This document shows positions 12,303-24,344 of a stretch of DNA of 64,000 nt, one piece after another (position 1 is the stretch's first letter; each line of letters starts with the position of its first letter). The notes beneath the pieces were generated by a model. That model ran no database searches and was not told the origin of the DNA. It saw only the letters and a list, made by a program, of their open reading frames with translations. Source of the DNA: Lycium barbarum (Eukaryota; Streptophyta; Magnoliopsida; Solanales; Solanaceae); contig NC_083347.1 in assembly GCF_019175385.1 (NCBI RefSeq), forward strand, positions 122,644,124 to 122,708,123, written 5' to 3'. Position numbers and translations under genes: made by a program.

Positions 12303-12730
12303 TAGTACTCCTATATGCACTCAACTCTTAACTAGAGGTTTCACGTTCAAACATTAAGAGCGAAGAAACTCTTGATAATTCAAAGCGCTTGAATCTAAAT
12401 TAATCGAACTAGAAAATTGTACCGGACACCAAATGGTTAAAGAAAAAAAACAGTAACACAAAGTACTTTGAAGTAGGGAAGAATATAAGTACCCCAGAAA
12501 CTTGATCAAGAATGTTGTTTTGATCAGATTTGCCATACGAGTTAACAAGGTCACCAAATATAAGAGACATCAATGGCTTTGAAATCCCAGAAGCAACAGC
12601 CGCCATCGTTCCCAACAACATTAAAATTACATCATTTCTGTCTGCAAATGCAAAAAGCACATAAAATGGAACTTTCTCCTCTCTTCCTCCTGCCATTTTG
12701 TTTTCTTGATGAATTGAAATTGAGAAGAAA

Positions 12731-12740
12731 GTATATAAAT
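12731..12740 (-). promoter_or_regulatory. Candidate TATA box of the ABCB gene
   Basis: On the minus strand ATTTATATAC lies about 40 nt upstream of the MAGGREE start codon. If used, it would leave a very short 5' leader. Motif evidence only. Confidence 0.35.
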
Positions 12741-14393
12741 GTATGGAACAAAGTGTTGTAGGGAGAAGGGAAAAAAACCACTTATATGCTTACATGTCAA
12801 TTTAAGTCTAGTAGGTGTTAACCAATGAATTTCAGTTATGATTTTAAGTTTTATGTACTGAGAACATAAAATATTTTTATAATTGGGTCTAGTAAAAATA
12901 ATTGTACGTAACTTTACTAAATAAAATTTATTTATTGTCTAAAATAAATGATAACACTAGACTTCTCGTTTACCTTTTATGACATTTTATAGCCTAACAA
13001 GCATCATGTTATGTGTAAAATCACAAGTTCAAACTTTTTTTATTTCTTAAAATCGTGTCTAGTGAGACATGTTTACATAAACTGATACGGAAAGAGTGTA
13101 TAATAAGAGATATTTAAAGTTTTTTGTAGCCCATCCTACCACGACTGTTGTAATTTTCAATAGGAGTTTAACTTTTATTCATTGATAATGTAATTTTTGA
13201 ATTATTACTAGTGTAAGGCATGTTACAGCAGATTGCCTATTTAATTTTTTATTATTATCAATGTTATTAAGTTAAGATCACAATTTATACAGTCAGCTTC
13301 TTCTTCTAGAAATGCTATCGATCAAGCACTACTATTGCAAATAAAGCTTTTGTGGGCTATAAATGAAATTCTCTAGGATATGTAGGGTCGATAAACCTAC
13401 CTTTTGCCTAGAGAAGAATGAACGCCTATATGTATTAAATGTAATATTTGCCAAATTTTTTCTTTATCCTACATGTATTTTAATTTTTCTTTTCCTACAT
13501 GTATTTCACAAAATTTTCTACTTTTGTCTTAGTTCATTAATTGTGTTTCTTTGGACCACTATAGCTATAAATCTTTGCTGAATCTAGTGTGTGTATTATT
13601 TCAGAAGAGTAAATACTATTCCGCGCAGCCATCTGCCCAGCAAGCTTTAGTTATATCTTCTACTATGTGCTTAAGCAGAAACGGAGCCAGAAATTAAAAA
13701 GAAAATTATATAAAAAAAAAGATTCAACAACTTATATATATATGCAAGAAAAATTAATAGTGTTTACTTATTTACATAGTATAATTTTTTAGGGAAGAGG
13801 GTTCAATTGACCCCTCCTTGCACCCATCTGGCCTCTGCCTTCGCCCTTGTGCCTAAATGGCTGAAGCAGAACTCCCACCAAGAAAATTCATCATCTATTA
13901 TATGAATATTTATAAAAAATGATATTGTATATACCACTGTAGTTTCAAGCAAGATTTTTTGAATGAACTGTTAGGTGTGCGAATAAAGTCCCACATTAGT
14001 AGCTGAAAAGAAAAAAAAAGTTACTTATAAGGTATATACTCTTAATGGTGTGAGGTCTTTTAGAAAAAACCGTGCGAATTTAATCCAAAACGGATAATAC
14101 CACACCATATTAAAAGTATATTGGAACCGTCGTAGCCCAATATGAACCCCCTTCTGCACCTCTAGTTCTGCCTTGGTGCCTACAGGTGCGTAGACTTATC
14201 AAGTCATGTTTAAGTTATATGCATTTGACGGTATAATTTTTTTTAATGTCAGTAAGTAAAATTGACCTACACCTATCAGGCTATCACGCAAAAGTCATAC
14301 AGGTTACAATTTTTACCAAACCTATATGCCTATAATAATTATAGGTTGGCATTTAGATAGTATGGTGAATTTACTCCTTTTTTAATTGTCTTA

Positions 14394-14652
14394 GAGCCTG
14401 TTTGGATGAGCTTAAAAAAAACAACTTTTAAGCAAAAAAAAAAAAAAAGTTAAGGTAACCCAACTTATTTTTTTTGGCTTATAAGCTGAAAATAAGCTAC
14501 TTCTTTTAAGCTAAGCCAAGCGGGCCAATTTTTTTTTTTTGACTTATTTAAAGCACAAAATGACTTATAAGTTGACCAGCCAAACACTCAAAAAAACCGA
14601 AAACAGCTTATAAGCTGTTTTCAGCAACTTATAAGCTAAGCCAAACGGGCTC
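14394..14652. mobile_element. MITE with GAGCCTGTTTGG / CCAAACGGGCTC termini
   Basis: The inverted ends include AAGCTTAT-rich subterminal arms (ACTTATAAGCTAAGCC..). Candidate flanking repeat TTGTCT on both sides. About 259 bp, non-coding. Confidence 0.6.
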
Positions 14653-15364
14653 TTGTCTATTCTTTTAACTAAAATGTGGACCGTTGAGTAGACCCCTTAC
14701 TAGAGTTTGGAGCTGAGCCAAACTCAATTGAACTACTAAAGTATCGACTCAAACCACGACTTTATGCTAATTACATGTCTAATTAGAAAATTATGTTACG
14801 CTATTATCAACCCTTTAATATATATTTCCATGAAAATATGTCATAATCACCAAGCAAAACACTGGAATCAAACAACAGAACTAAACATATTTTTAGTTTT
14901 GGGTGAGGGTGGTCGAGAATTCATGGTTGGTTGTGATGAGTAGTGATGGAAGTGCATTTTGCAGATTTTATTTTTTATACGAGATAATGATTGGGCGGGA
15001 TGATTTAAGCGGTACACTATTAAAAACATGTGAATGTTTTTTGGGAATTTTCAAGGGAAGTCCGTCGAAAAAGCTTCCGATGAGCCAATTTTCGACGGAC
15101 CTCCCGGAAAATTTTATTATTATGTATTAAAAGTGGAATAATAGTGTGAGTTATTTGTAAATATGAATTTTATTTCGTATATTTATATTGTTGGGCTAGT
15201 CCATTTATGTTGGATTTCTAGTGATAAGTTCACGTTGTTAGCCCAATATATCATATATGCCAAGACAGATCCAAACTCGTGTCACATGTTAAATGACATG
15301 ATATATATTCGAAGCTAAATGAAGGAGCTAATAAGACCATGCCACATGCAAAATAACGTGGCAA

Positions 15365-15490
15365 GCCAAAGGCCAATAAATATGCATCACGCGTACAATT
15401 GACTTGCGTTTGCCAATCATGCCACATGCCAAAGACCAATAAATATGCATCAAGTGTACAAGTGACATGCGTATGCCAATCAAATGTGCT
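15365..15490. repeat. Two-copy tandem repeat, about 68 bp
   Basis: The string CCAATAAATATGCATCA followed by a diverged ..GTACAA.TGAC.TGCGT.TGCCAATC occurs twice in a row near 15370 and 15438, with a few substitutions. Confidence 0.6.
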
Positions 15491-16560
15491 AATCTTGTCA
15501 TTGTCTTAATTTGATTGGCCAATCACTGAAAGTCAACTCATTAAATTAACTCGTGATTGCAGGGACAAAATAGAAAAAGTTAACTCGCAGGAAAACTTTT
15601 GAAATTTATGCTTCAAAATGATCATTTTTGCAAGGATAAAAATGAATATATTATAACTAAATTGTTAATTAAATATAGAATATTTTACAAAAAAAAAAAC
15701 TTAAAAGAGGAAAGAGTGTCTCATGAATTGAGAAGGGAGTACAATCAAACCTCTCTATAACAACATCATTAGGTTCGAAATATTTTTGTTGCTATCGCGA
15801 ATGATTGTTATACATTTATAGCAATATTGACATTTAAATAATATTTTACTATTATAGGAAAAAAGGATGCATAAAATCTAATTTTTCATTTTTAATTCAC
15901 AAATACTAAACTTAATCACACTTTGTATAACAAATCAAAATCTTTTAATAATGAAAATATATATATTCATATAATATTCTTTGTCATAAATAGTGTATTG
16001 AAGTGTCAAAATATTTGGTAACCATCTCTAGACCTATTATCAGTGATCTTAGAATTTCTATTTTTATAAACATGATTAATTATTATATTACCCAAAAAAC
16101 GAATGTAGCTATTATAAAAGGGTACTTTTACAAAGATCGTACTGTTATAGAGACGTAAAATATAACATAAAAATCGATTACGAAAAAAACTTGACTGTTA
16201 TAGAAAGATGTTGTTATTTCATGTATTTAAGGATGCTGTTATAGATAAACATAAATTAAAAACCAAACATATAATAAATAAAAATATATATATATATATA
16301 AAAAAAAAAAAAAACATAATAAGTCCAATGCAGAGGCAAACAGGTGACGCTACGTTCCCTACAAAATCTGTTACTCTTCTCCAATAGTATTACGATTTAC
16401 CAAAATCAGCCATAGCCATAGCCCACCACAAACACAAGAAAACAAACAGATTCTTTCCATTAATAAATATAGAAATCAGAAGGATCCATTGGAACATACA
16501 TCCATATATATATATATAGATATACATATGGACACATATATATAATAGAAGAATAAAATC

Positions 16561-19500
16561 ATGCCATCAGGTGCCAAGAAGCGAAAAGCTGCAAAGAAAA
16601 AGAAGAAATTGGGAGGAAATAATAACGCTCAATCATCCAAGTCTGCTACTGTTACTAATTCTCACTCTCATGGTACTTTTCATACTCCGTTTTATTTATT
16701 GTTTTCTCTGTTTCAATTTATGTGTCATACTTTTCATTATTTAGAAGAAGAAAAAATTGTACGTCTTTCCTATGAAGGAGAAAACACAATATATAAGAAA
16801 TAAGTAAGTTAGCCTTTTAAAGAGGGGATATATGAGACCTAGAGGTCTGTTAACGGCATAGGGGCATAATTGAGCCAGTTTTGCTAACGAAGAGGGCATG
16901 TTTGTTGTTTGTCCTATTTGTAATAGTTTAGGAGCATTTTGGATAAAAAGCCAAACGAAGGACATTTTTGTTCTATTTTCAATAGTTTAGGAATATTTTT
17001 GGCCCTTTTTCCGTTTTATCTTTATATAAAAAACACAATGGGCAGCCCGGTGCACTAAGCTCCCGCTATGCGCGGGGTCCGGGGAAGGGCCGGACCACAA
17101 GGGTCTATTGTATGCAGCCTTACCTTGCATTTCTGCAAATATATATGAAATAAGCAGGGTAACCTTTTTGTCGAGGTAAAGTCTATCTTGGCAAGGAAAT
17201 AAATTTTACGAGGGGATGCATGAGACTTGGAGGTCCGTTAACGTGATAGGGGCATAATTGGGTCAGTTTGGTAACGACAAGGGCATATATGTCCTACATC
17301 TAGTAGTTTAGGAGCATTTTTGGACAAAAAACCAGACGAAGGACATTTTTCTTCTATTTTCAATAGTTCATTATATTTTTGGCCCTTTCCGTTTTATCTT
17401 TAATGATGTGAGTTATAGCCACGCAAATGTTTATTCAAATCACAAGTTTCAAAACGTTTGTTTTCTTTCATAAATTTTGTCTACAGTCAAACACCATCAC
17501 ATAAATTGGGAGGGAGAAAGTAGGAGTGTAGATGTATATTGAGTATTGTGCGCTTTGACATGAAGGAAAATGTTTTCCGGCTAGTGTTCTTTTTGGAATA
17601 AAAATTGATTGTATCTTGCAATGTAGATGTTGATGAATCATAACATTTGATGATGTACAAGCTGTATGATAAGGTAGGAGGATTGAGCCCTTATCACATG
17701 GCCCTAATCCGGATAACTAATTATTTTTTACACCATGAGGACATGAAACTTTAACTCTTATAGATATTGTTTAAGTTATATGCATTGACAGTGCAATATA
17801 ATAGTTGAAGATATATGACAATGTACAATTGATGAATGACGACATATGGTACTCGTACTAGCTATAAGATAAGGTAGGAGATCTGAGATGTACGTGGCAC
17901 CAATCCGGATTACTTAAGATGTTTGATTTTGTATGCACAGACAATGTCGATAACTTTTAGTGACTTGAACACCGTTAGTGCATAAAACTTAAACATGAAT
18001 GAGTATTAGAGGTTAACAACAATATCTAAATTAAAAAAAAGGACAGCCCGGTGCACTAAGCTCCCGCTATGCGTGGTGTTCGGGGAAGGGTCAGACCACA
18101 AAGGTCTATTGTACGCAGCCTTATCCTGCATTTCTGCAAGAGGCTGTTTCCACGGCTTGAACCTGTGACCTCCTGTTCACATGACAGCAACTTTACCAGT
18201 TACTCCAAGGTTCCCCTTCAACAACAATAGCTAAACGTTGATTGAAATAAAGTAAACTGATATAAACTTGGAATCAGGTTGGCTGTAAAAGAAAATTACT
18301 ACTTTGGAAAAGTCATTTCTCTGCTTTTGGTACTCTCAACAGTTTTAGATAATCAAACAGAAAACATTTTTCTAGTGTACCCCTTTTACTATTCCTAATC
18401 AAATATGGACATACTTGTCTGCAACTTTAAAATCATTTTCCGATCTTCAACACCTTTACTGTTTGATCTGTCCTCTCAACTTTGGCTTTTTGGATTTTGC
18501 TTATATTCTCTTGTTTTGCACTTTTGCTTACATGGTATCTTTTTTACCTTTATGTCTCTCAATTTATTATGTAGTAAGTTATCAGTCTTTATAGTACATG
18601 TGTATTGCTTTATGTTTATTTGTGTGTGATGTGTGCTTTCCCACTTCATGATATTTTGCTGTTGTAATAATTTGTTAATAATACATTCAGGTTTCAGTGC
18701 TGCACATGTTACTTTCGTTAATGTCCGAATAGATACTGTTAAATTCTCTCGAACCATAGTAATATTATTTGATTAGATCATCGAATCGTTCTGTTATTTT
18801 GGATTGCATCACTTGTTGGATGATCGCTAATTTGTGAAAATACTTTTGTGCTGGATCATTGGGCTTGAACCAATCTATGACAGGTGAGGAGGATTTAAGA
18901 CCCGGTGATAATAAAGAGACCGATGGTGGGGAGGTTAGTCACCTTGCATCTCAAGATCACCAATTGGAAATTTCACATAGTAAATCGTCCATTGATGAGA
19001 ACAAATCAAATGCCGTGAAAAATGGAGACAAGAAAGCGAAATTAGTAGCAAAAGGAGACGGAGGTAGCATTCAGGTCGAAAGAGAATCGAAGCTTGAGGG
19101 TGAATCTACGAGCCATAACAATAACATTGAGCATGCGGGACCCGTGAGATTCCCTCATGAAGGCGGCTTACGAAGGAGGTCAAGTAGCAGCAGCAAGCCT
19201 GCTATGTCGGAGGACATAGTTCAAGTGGCCACAAGCGCTTCAGACATTGATGCGTTGACCTTACATCCCATCGGGTCATCCAAGCAGGAAAATGAGAAGA
19301 GAAAATTGGGTGTTATGGATGAGAAAACCAGAGCTTCAGACGTTTTTGTGAGTACGGGATTAAAGAAAAGGGACGGTGAAGCTGTAGCAACTTCAGATGC
19401 AAAGCCCTCCGTGGATCTAAAAGATGACGACAAACTAGAGCTTTCGTACGATGCGCCTACAGTTGATGCCAGCGTTCATGGAGGTGACATCAACGGTTCT

Positions 19501-19744
19501 CCCCATGACCATCAGGTTTACCACTTCTTCTCTAGCTTTTTATTAAGGCAGTGTCATAATTATTAAGGCAGTGTCATAAGAATTCTCAGAGTCCCTGGTA
19601 GTTTACTCTTTTTTAGTCTTGTAAACTTTTCCCTTTTGTAAATATATGCAGCCACCAATAGCTTTGGGTCCACGACCAGCGCAAACTACTTCCTGGAAGA
19701 GTTGCTGTGGCTTGTTTGAGCTGTTTGCAGGATCAAATAAATAA
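16561..19744 (+). CDS. Conserved plant protein of unknown function (MPSGAKKRKAAKKKKK type), three exons
   Basis: Exons 16561-16672, 18884-19515 and 19652-19744 join in phase (G|GT, then CAG|CCA) into about 278 residues ending at TAA. The N-terminus MPSGAKKRKAAKKKKK is a lysine-rich cluster that could act as a nuclear or nucleolar signal. The middle is hydrophilic and low-complexity (Ser, Asp, Glu, Lys), probably disordered. The C-terminus carries TSWKSCCGLFELFAGSN, a Trp/Cys motif I recall from plant homologues of this N-terminal type. No enzymatic domain or membrane span is visible. Introns are canonical GT-AG; intron 1 (2.2 kb) holds SINE and MITE insertions. The frame is open throughout. 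Downstream sequence to about 22.6 kb may include a spliced 3' UTR (an AG acceptor precedes 21988). Function unknown; I do not assign one. Confidence 0.78.
16687..17525. repeat. Split MITE with nested direct repeats in intron 1
   Basis: The outer halves (TACTCCGTTTTATTTATTG.. at the left, ..CATAAATTGGGAGGGAG at the right) look like one 'tactccctccgt' MITE opened by an insertion. The inserted part contains two direct repeats of about 205 bp, 16817-17023 and 17199-17401 (both with GGGGCATAATTG, AATAGTTTAGGAGCATTTT and TTTTTGGCCC), flanking a truncated SINE. Confidence 0.55.
17041..17139 (-). mobile_element. Au-type SINE, truncated copy
   Basis: Matches the 3' part of the full SINE at 18031 (GGGCAGCCCGGTGCACTAAG on the plus strand through CCTTGCATTTCTGCAA). 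It lacks the tRNA-like head with the B box. Confidence 0.7.
18031..18219 (-). mobile_element. Au-type SINE, complete, with 16-bp target duplication
   Basis: Minus-strand reading: a tRNA-derived head with B box GGTTCAAGCC, the body CTTGCAGAAATGCAGG..GGCTGCGTACAATAGACC, then GTGCACCGGGCTGTCC and a T-tail, the structure of plant Au SINEs. Flanks AACAACAATATCTAAA (18015-18030) and AACAACAATAGCTAAA (18220-18235) match at 15 of 16, indicating a fairly recent insertion into intron 1. Confidence 0.85.
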
Positions 19745-21360
19745 CTTCAGGTCGGAAATCCCTTCTTTTTTTTCTTTTTTTTTTTTTTGCTTAGCTCAAT
19801 CTTTTTTTTTTTTTTTTCTCTTGGCACATTGGCGAAGGTATATAAGAACAAAATTGTATGGCTCTATCAGTTGGATGATATACTTTTGACCTTTTGGTTT
19901 TCTTTGTGTTCTTTATCCTTGGTTTCATTCTATGGTGATGTAATAATTAAGTGCTTCTTAGTCTGAAATTGGGCTCTTTTCTTTTGACACTAATTGACCG
20001 GAGAAGTCAATTAGTTGAAGATAGGATAATAATAAGAGAGATTGAAGACCACGGAGAAGTCAATAAAATCAGAAACAGCTGTTGCTTTCTCCTAAAACTT
20101 CTGCATACTTCTCTAAACTCAATGATTTAATAGTTCTACACTTTCTTGGAATTCACCGTTATGTCTGCTTGAAATGCACCCTATTAATGGTGGTTCTACA
20201 ATAAAATCATGTCATATCAGAGACCTTTTATGTATAGATTGCTTACGCTATACATAGTGCCCGGTAGTTCACCCAAAACAGGAAAATTAGGTGTCTGCTC
20301 TTGCTGTTCTGTCACACAGGATTTGTTTTGTCAAGCTGCAGTGCAGTCAATTTGCTGTTTACTGGAGCGTTAATGTTTTCCTTTAATTGCTAATTTGCTA
20401 CTTGTAGAATGGATTTAGAATCTTCTTTTCATCATGCCACCTGTGAAAGAGCTCATATGTAGGGTGGACTGATGAGTTTGATTTGTTATATGATACTCCC
20501 TCTATTCCAGTTTATGTGACCTTATTTCCTTTTTAGTCCGCTTCAAACAAATGGCTTCTTTCTAAATTTGGAAACATTTTAAATTAAACTTCGGATTTTA
20601 CCCTTAATGAGAACCTTTTATAGCCACACAAATGTTATGGCATTTTTAAGACCACAAGTTTCAAAAGTCTTCCGTCCTCTCTCAAACTCCATGACAGTCA
20701 AGTAGGTTTACACAAATTGAAACGGTGGGAGTACTATTTATCATAATGCAAAGGATTTGATTTCTACTTTCAGACGGATCCTGATTAGCAATTTAGGTAA
20801 ACTAAGCAACTAATCAGAATGGACCATTGGGTAATGATGACGAAATCTGAATTTATTTAAAATTGAAAGTTGAAAAAGTAATATTTTATAAACCTCGAGA
20901 ACAATGAGAGATTGTTGAACTAAATGTGACAAACAACTCTGTTTATTACCTATGCAGTTGTCAAGGTTGCATGATTTAAGCAAGTTAAGCTCTTAGGTAG
21001 AGTGCATGGGGAGTATGGTCATTATGGCTAACTTGGGAAGGAAACTGATAAAGAGATGAAATTTAGGAATATGTGGATTGAATTCAGATATAGATAATTA
21101 TCACTACTGACATTTCATGAATGCTTTTCCACTTGTTCTTCGAGGCAGATGGTGCTTATGATCATTGTTTAGGTCAGCAACATGAGTTTTTCACTCCCAT
21201 CTTTTTCACAGAATCTGGATTTAATTACAATATTATTGCTTGTGGCTCTTCCATTCTGATAATTCTCTCTCTCTCTCTCTTGCTCTCTACCTTCATTCTT
21301 TTTTCTCCTCCACGGGAGGGTGGGACTAAAACTAGAAAGCCCATCTTTCTTCCGGCTTTT
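19745..21360 (+). other. Downstream / possible 3' UTR of the MPSGAKK gene
   Basis: No coding region supported. Contains T-rich tracts near 19768-19820, the MITE at 20494 and a CT microsatellite near 21264. An AG acceptor before 21147 (CGAGGCAG) and another before 21988 (GATGCAG) could belong to a spliced 3' UTR, which transcript data would settle. Confidence 0.35.
20494..20734. mobile_element. MITE with TACTCCCTCTATTCC termini
   Basis: Left TACTCCCTCTATTCCAGTTTA and right AAATTGAAACGGTGGGAGTA are inverted. The interior has the family motif ACAAGTTTCAAAAGTCTTCC. About 241 bp, downstream of the MPSGAKK gene. Confidence 0.7.
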
Positions 21361-22447
21361 TTCTGTAAGTTATTCCTTGAAACTGATATTGAAACTGATA
21401 TCACTGGTTTCAAATTGATTTAGAGATTGATTTGGCTAGAACAGGTGATTTTGATCACCTTTTAGATCATCGATGCTTAAATTTCAATTTCCTTAATCTT
21501 AGAATGATTTGGGTCTACTCTAGAATCTCAAACAACTCTGCCTCATAGGCAGCGGTGCATGTAGCCTTGTAGTAGTGGGTTCATCTGGACATGATACTTT
21601 TGATAAAATTCATTAAAATTGCAACAAATACTGTATATGAACTCATAATTTTCAAGATACAATGAGTTCAATGCCAAACACTTAAAGGTTGATCCTATAA
21701 AATTTAAATCTCTGACAAGTGTGAATTTGCTATATTCAGGAAAAAAATGAGGTTGTTTGAACCGTGGCCTTTTAAATTTTCCAACTCTTAGCATTTGTTT
21801 TCAAACATATTAAGCTTATGTGTTTTTTTTTTTTTCTTCTTTTTTTTTGTCGCATTCACCTTAATAGCACCCGATCGATATTTAGATTGGAGTTTAACTC
21901 CTTTACTGTATCTGGCAATTGACATTTCTCTGCAACTGCAACATAATTATACATAATGATTCCAAGTAAATGTTTTTTGTGATGCAGATGAGAGAATGAA
22001 GGTCGAGCAAACAAGCAACTTCTCGGAGTCTTTTAGTGAATATATAGAAGTTTATGATAGTGTTCATCTTCTTGAACAATCACGAGTTAGAAGCATCGTC
22101 TTGCAAACTTATATTTCTGTTATTCTCGTTTGAAAAGCAGCTCGGCGCTCCTTGTTTTTTTGCACTGATTTCCTGGTTTTCTGCAGTTTGCTTATTGGCA
22201 TTTCGAAGGAGGGTTGTTTCTTTAGTTGCGTAGGAAACTTAAAATTAGATTTGGCCAGCACATATTTTTTACAATTCATTGGTTTAGCTGAACATATGCT
22301 TCCAAAATATATTATTCAGCAGTTACCCTTTTCATAACTTCATTCTTCTGCACCAAGATGCATATTTTTCAGGAATTTTTGTTTCTGGTTTATATCTCAT
22401 ATTGTGTAAGACTAATTTTTCCTGTTGAGTTTCGATCTTTTGAATTT

Positions 22448-22556
22448 ATGTTGTTTGGACTTTTCAGAAATATTGCCGGTGCATGTCAATTGTGCATTTT
22501 TAGAGGATCTAACACCGACATGACAACATTTTTTAAGAGCCTCAACAACATGATTT
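22448..22556. mobile_element. Decayed MITE of the CTATGTTGCTCGG family
   Basis: Runs ATGTTGTTTGGACTTTTC to AAGAGCCTCAACAAC with the internal AGGATCTAACACCGACATG motif. It occupies the same place in the duplication as 56447-56563, so it predates the duplication. Confidence 0.5.
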
Positions 22557-22989
22557 TGAATGGTTAAGGAATCTGATTGTTTCCCTTATTCAGTCTTCCT
22601 GGGGAAAAAAGATAAGGAAGGCTAATATTTTGTGTATGAGTTTAACTTATATATGCGGCCAGTACAAGGGAATTTTTATACTGATAAGTCACACAAAAGA
22701 TGTATACATATGACCCTCTAGAAAAAGTGAGATTTGTAAGCTTGAAAATAAAGTATGTTACATGTTAATACGTGTAAAGAATCATCAATAATGTAAACGT
22801 TCTTTACAGCGTTAGTGGATATTAGTTGAACTCCTTGTGTATTAACTTATTTGTTGCATAAAAATTCAGTGGATATATAAATAGTTGAAAGACAAACAGC
22901 AATCCTCTGGCGAAATTGTACACGGAAGAACTAGAAATTACAGAATTAAAAAAGAAAAAGAAAATTGGCAAAGTACTCACTGTTATCTG

Positions 22990-23080
22990 GTACCTGTTGC
23001 TGATGGGAGGTGGCAAATATTCCGTGAAATTAGTCGAGGTGCGCGCAAGCTGACCTGAACACCATGGTTTAAAAAAAAAG
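22990..23080 (+). mobile_element. SINE 3' fragment with A-tail
   Basis: GGTACCTGTTGCTGATGGGA.. through AATTAGTCGAGGTGCGCGCA and AACACCATGG to a run of nine A's resembles the 3' half of a tRNA-derived plant SINE. It has no counterpart in copy B and sits directly in the duplicated DUF1218 exon. Confidence 0.55.
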
Positions 23081-23082
23081 AT

Positions 23083-23111
23083 AGAATTATCAAGAATGCT
23101 TCCACTGTTAT
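23083..23111 (-). pseudogene. Remnant of DUF1218 last exon
   Basis: The minus strand reads ITVEAFLIIL after a CAG acceptor, matching ITMEAFLIIL at the start of exon 4 of the intact gene (57097 downward). After these codons the sequence runs into the SINE A-tail, so the TQLVYIAAIHG end is lost. No other DUF1218 exon follows to the right. Confidence 0.7.
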
Positions 23112-23352
23112 CTGCATATTGATCAAAACACAAAATCGATCATATTTATGAGGTATAATAGCATTTTGGCCCCTCAATTACTAATAAATTCTAATTCAAC
23201 CCTTGTGATATCTGACTAAGCACATTTAACCTTTTATTAACTGACATGTATGTTTTTGATGCCTTTAAGGAAATAATGTTTTGGACTATTTCTAGATCTA
23301 TATTATCGTAAATGTAGAGTAACAGTACAAGCTTAACATAACACATGACAAG

Positions 23353-23529
23353 CAGAGGCGGAGCTAGCCCTTCGGGCGTGGGTTCGGCCAAACCCAATAA
23401 CTTTAGTTCGAACTATATATTTGTATTAAATTTTTTGTCGAATATGTATAAATTATTAATTTAGAACCTAGTAACTTTAAAAAATTAGAACCCCGAACCC
23501 ACAAGCTTCAAATCTTGGCTTCGCCTCTG
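23353..23529. mobile_element. hAT-type MITE, 177 bp, perfect 8-bp target duplication
   Basis: Ends CAGAGGCGGAGCTAG and, in reverse complement, CAGAGGCGAAGCCAAG. Flanked by ATGACAAG on both sides (23345-23352 and 23530-23537), an exact 8-bp duplication typical of hAT. The left part resembles the truncated block at 1613. Confidence 0.85.
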
Positions 23530-23652
23530 ATGACAAGTAAGTGGCGGAACAATTAATTAGTGACAACACAGATAAAGGATCTAACCATATGGAACAACCC
23601 CAATTAATTTGTTCTATAACACAAAAATATAATATTAAAGTGATGATGAAGA

Positions 23653-23924
23653 TCTTGGGCGGACCTATGTATTAATTTTTGGTGCTCGACACCTATTAAC
23701 CGTGACAGATACTCTATGTAGACATATAGAAAATGTTGAAGTTTTGGTATAAAATAATAAATAGCACCCAAGAATCAATAAAAGATCTTGCTGTTTTGGT
23801 TAAAAGGTTATAGGCTTTAGGTTAAGCCATGAAGGAGCTGAGTTCAAATTCCACTCAAAGCAATATATCTTTTGTTGATTTTAAGGTGAGCACCCCGGAC
23901 CATTAAATCTTGGGTCCACCACTG
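23653..23924. mobile_element. hAT-type MITE, degenerate left end
   Basis: The right end reads CAGTGGTGGACCCAAG in reverse complement; the left end TCTTGGGCGGACCTA is decayed. Flanks GATGAAGA and ATTGAAGA share six bases. No gene in it or in the 250 bp that follow. Confidence 0.5.
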
Positions 23925-24344
23925 ATTGAAGAGTTAGATGAACATGACGATGACGACAGTGAGTCAATGACAATGCTGATGATTCGTGTGAAAATGGTAA
24001 GATTTATGGGGAACAAATTAAAGTATTAGTGATGATGAGACTCTAATGATGAGGTTAAGTCAAATAATAACAGTGAAACTTAGGACGATGACATGTAAGG
24101 AGTTATCATCAATCTTCATTTGAACCATCTTTTGAATCATCTGTATTAGAAGAAAAATCATCATCATCACTACTATACTTTGTGTTGGGAAGAAACAAGC
24201 AATAACCCAATTGCACGACGAGGTAACAACGGAAGAAATATCAAGTCAAAACTTCCCACACTATTTGAACCAAGAGAAGACAATATACACTAGCACAAAT
24301 GGAAATCCGGACAGCAACTATACCAACAACAAATAACATAGTCA

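Larger units (their letters stand above)
1..12696 (-). pseudogene. ABCB (MDR/P-glycoprotein) transporter, 5' half, probably pseudogenised
   Basis: ABCB proteins are plasma-membrane ATP-driven pumps (TMD-NBD-TMD-NBD); relatives of the ABCB4/11/21 type move auxin. Exons read on the minus strand: 12696-12493, 11626-11572, 6463-6288, 5328-5106, 4789-4545, 4247-3722, 3629-3356, 1252-571 and 214-1 (continuing off the edge). They encode TMD1 (ending MLGGG), NBD1 with Walker [11 protein letters not shown]-loop VSQEP, signature SGGQKQR, Walker [13 protein letters not shown] and H-loop VVVAHRL, then the linker and the start of TMD2 ending WFDDPANS. Codon phases join at every boundary. Lesions: exon 4 has one extra T (plus strand) at 5252-5253, so the frame breaks after KGWLL and resumes as TLVLLTSIPATAIS; the acceptor before GAIGARLSSD at 214 is TG instead of AG, with no alternative AG nearby. 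Start chosen at MAGGREEKVPFY. NBD2 lies outside the window. Two independent lesions favour a pseudogene, although assembly error cannot be excluded. Confidence 0.82.
12741..16560. other. Divergent intergenic region with transposon remnants
   Basis: Separates the minus-strand ABCB gene from the plus-strand MPSGAKK gene. No convincing ORF. It contains a decayed MITE-like unit (about 13677-13850, ends AACGGAGCCAGA / TCTGGCCTCTGC), the MITE at 14394, an inverted pair GTCCGTCGAAAA..TTTTCGACGGAC around 15058-15105, a tandem repeat at 15365, a segment at 15747-16255 with CTCTATAACA-type ends, and TA-rich simple repeats just upstream of 16561. Confidence 0.6.
21361..23118. repeat. Segmental duplication, copy A
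   Basis: Collinear, same orientation, with 55180-57097. Shared landmarks include TCTGTAAGTTATTC at the start, AATAGCACCCGATYG, CCTTTACTGTATCTGGCAATT, CAATCACGAG.TAGAAGC, the MITE remnant near 22448, ATAAATAGTTGAAAGACAAA, and GGAAGCATTCTTGATAAT at the right end. Copy A joins the complete MPSGAKK gene to only a remnant of the last DUF1218 exon. Confidence 0.75.

Noticed and set aside
13975..14150. TCCCACAT motif like the USE of plant snRNA genes
   Set aside because: No TATA box at the right spacing and no snRNA sequence follows.
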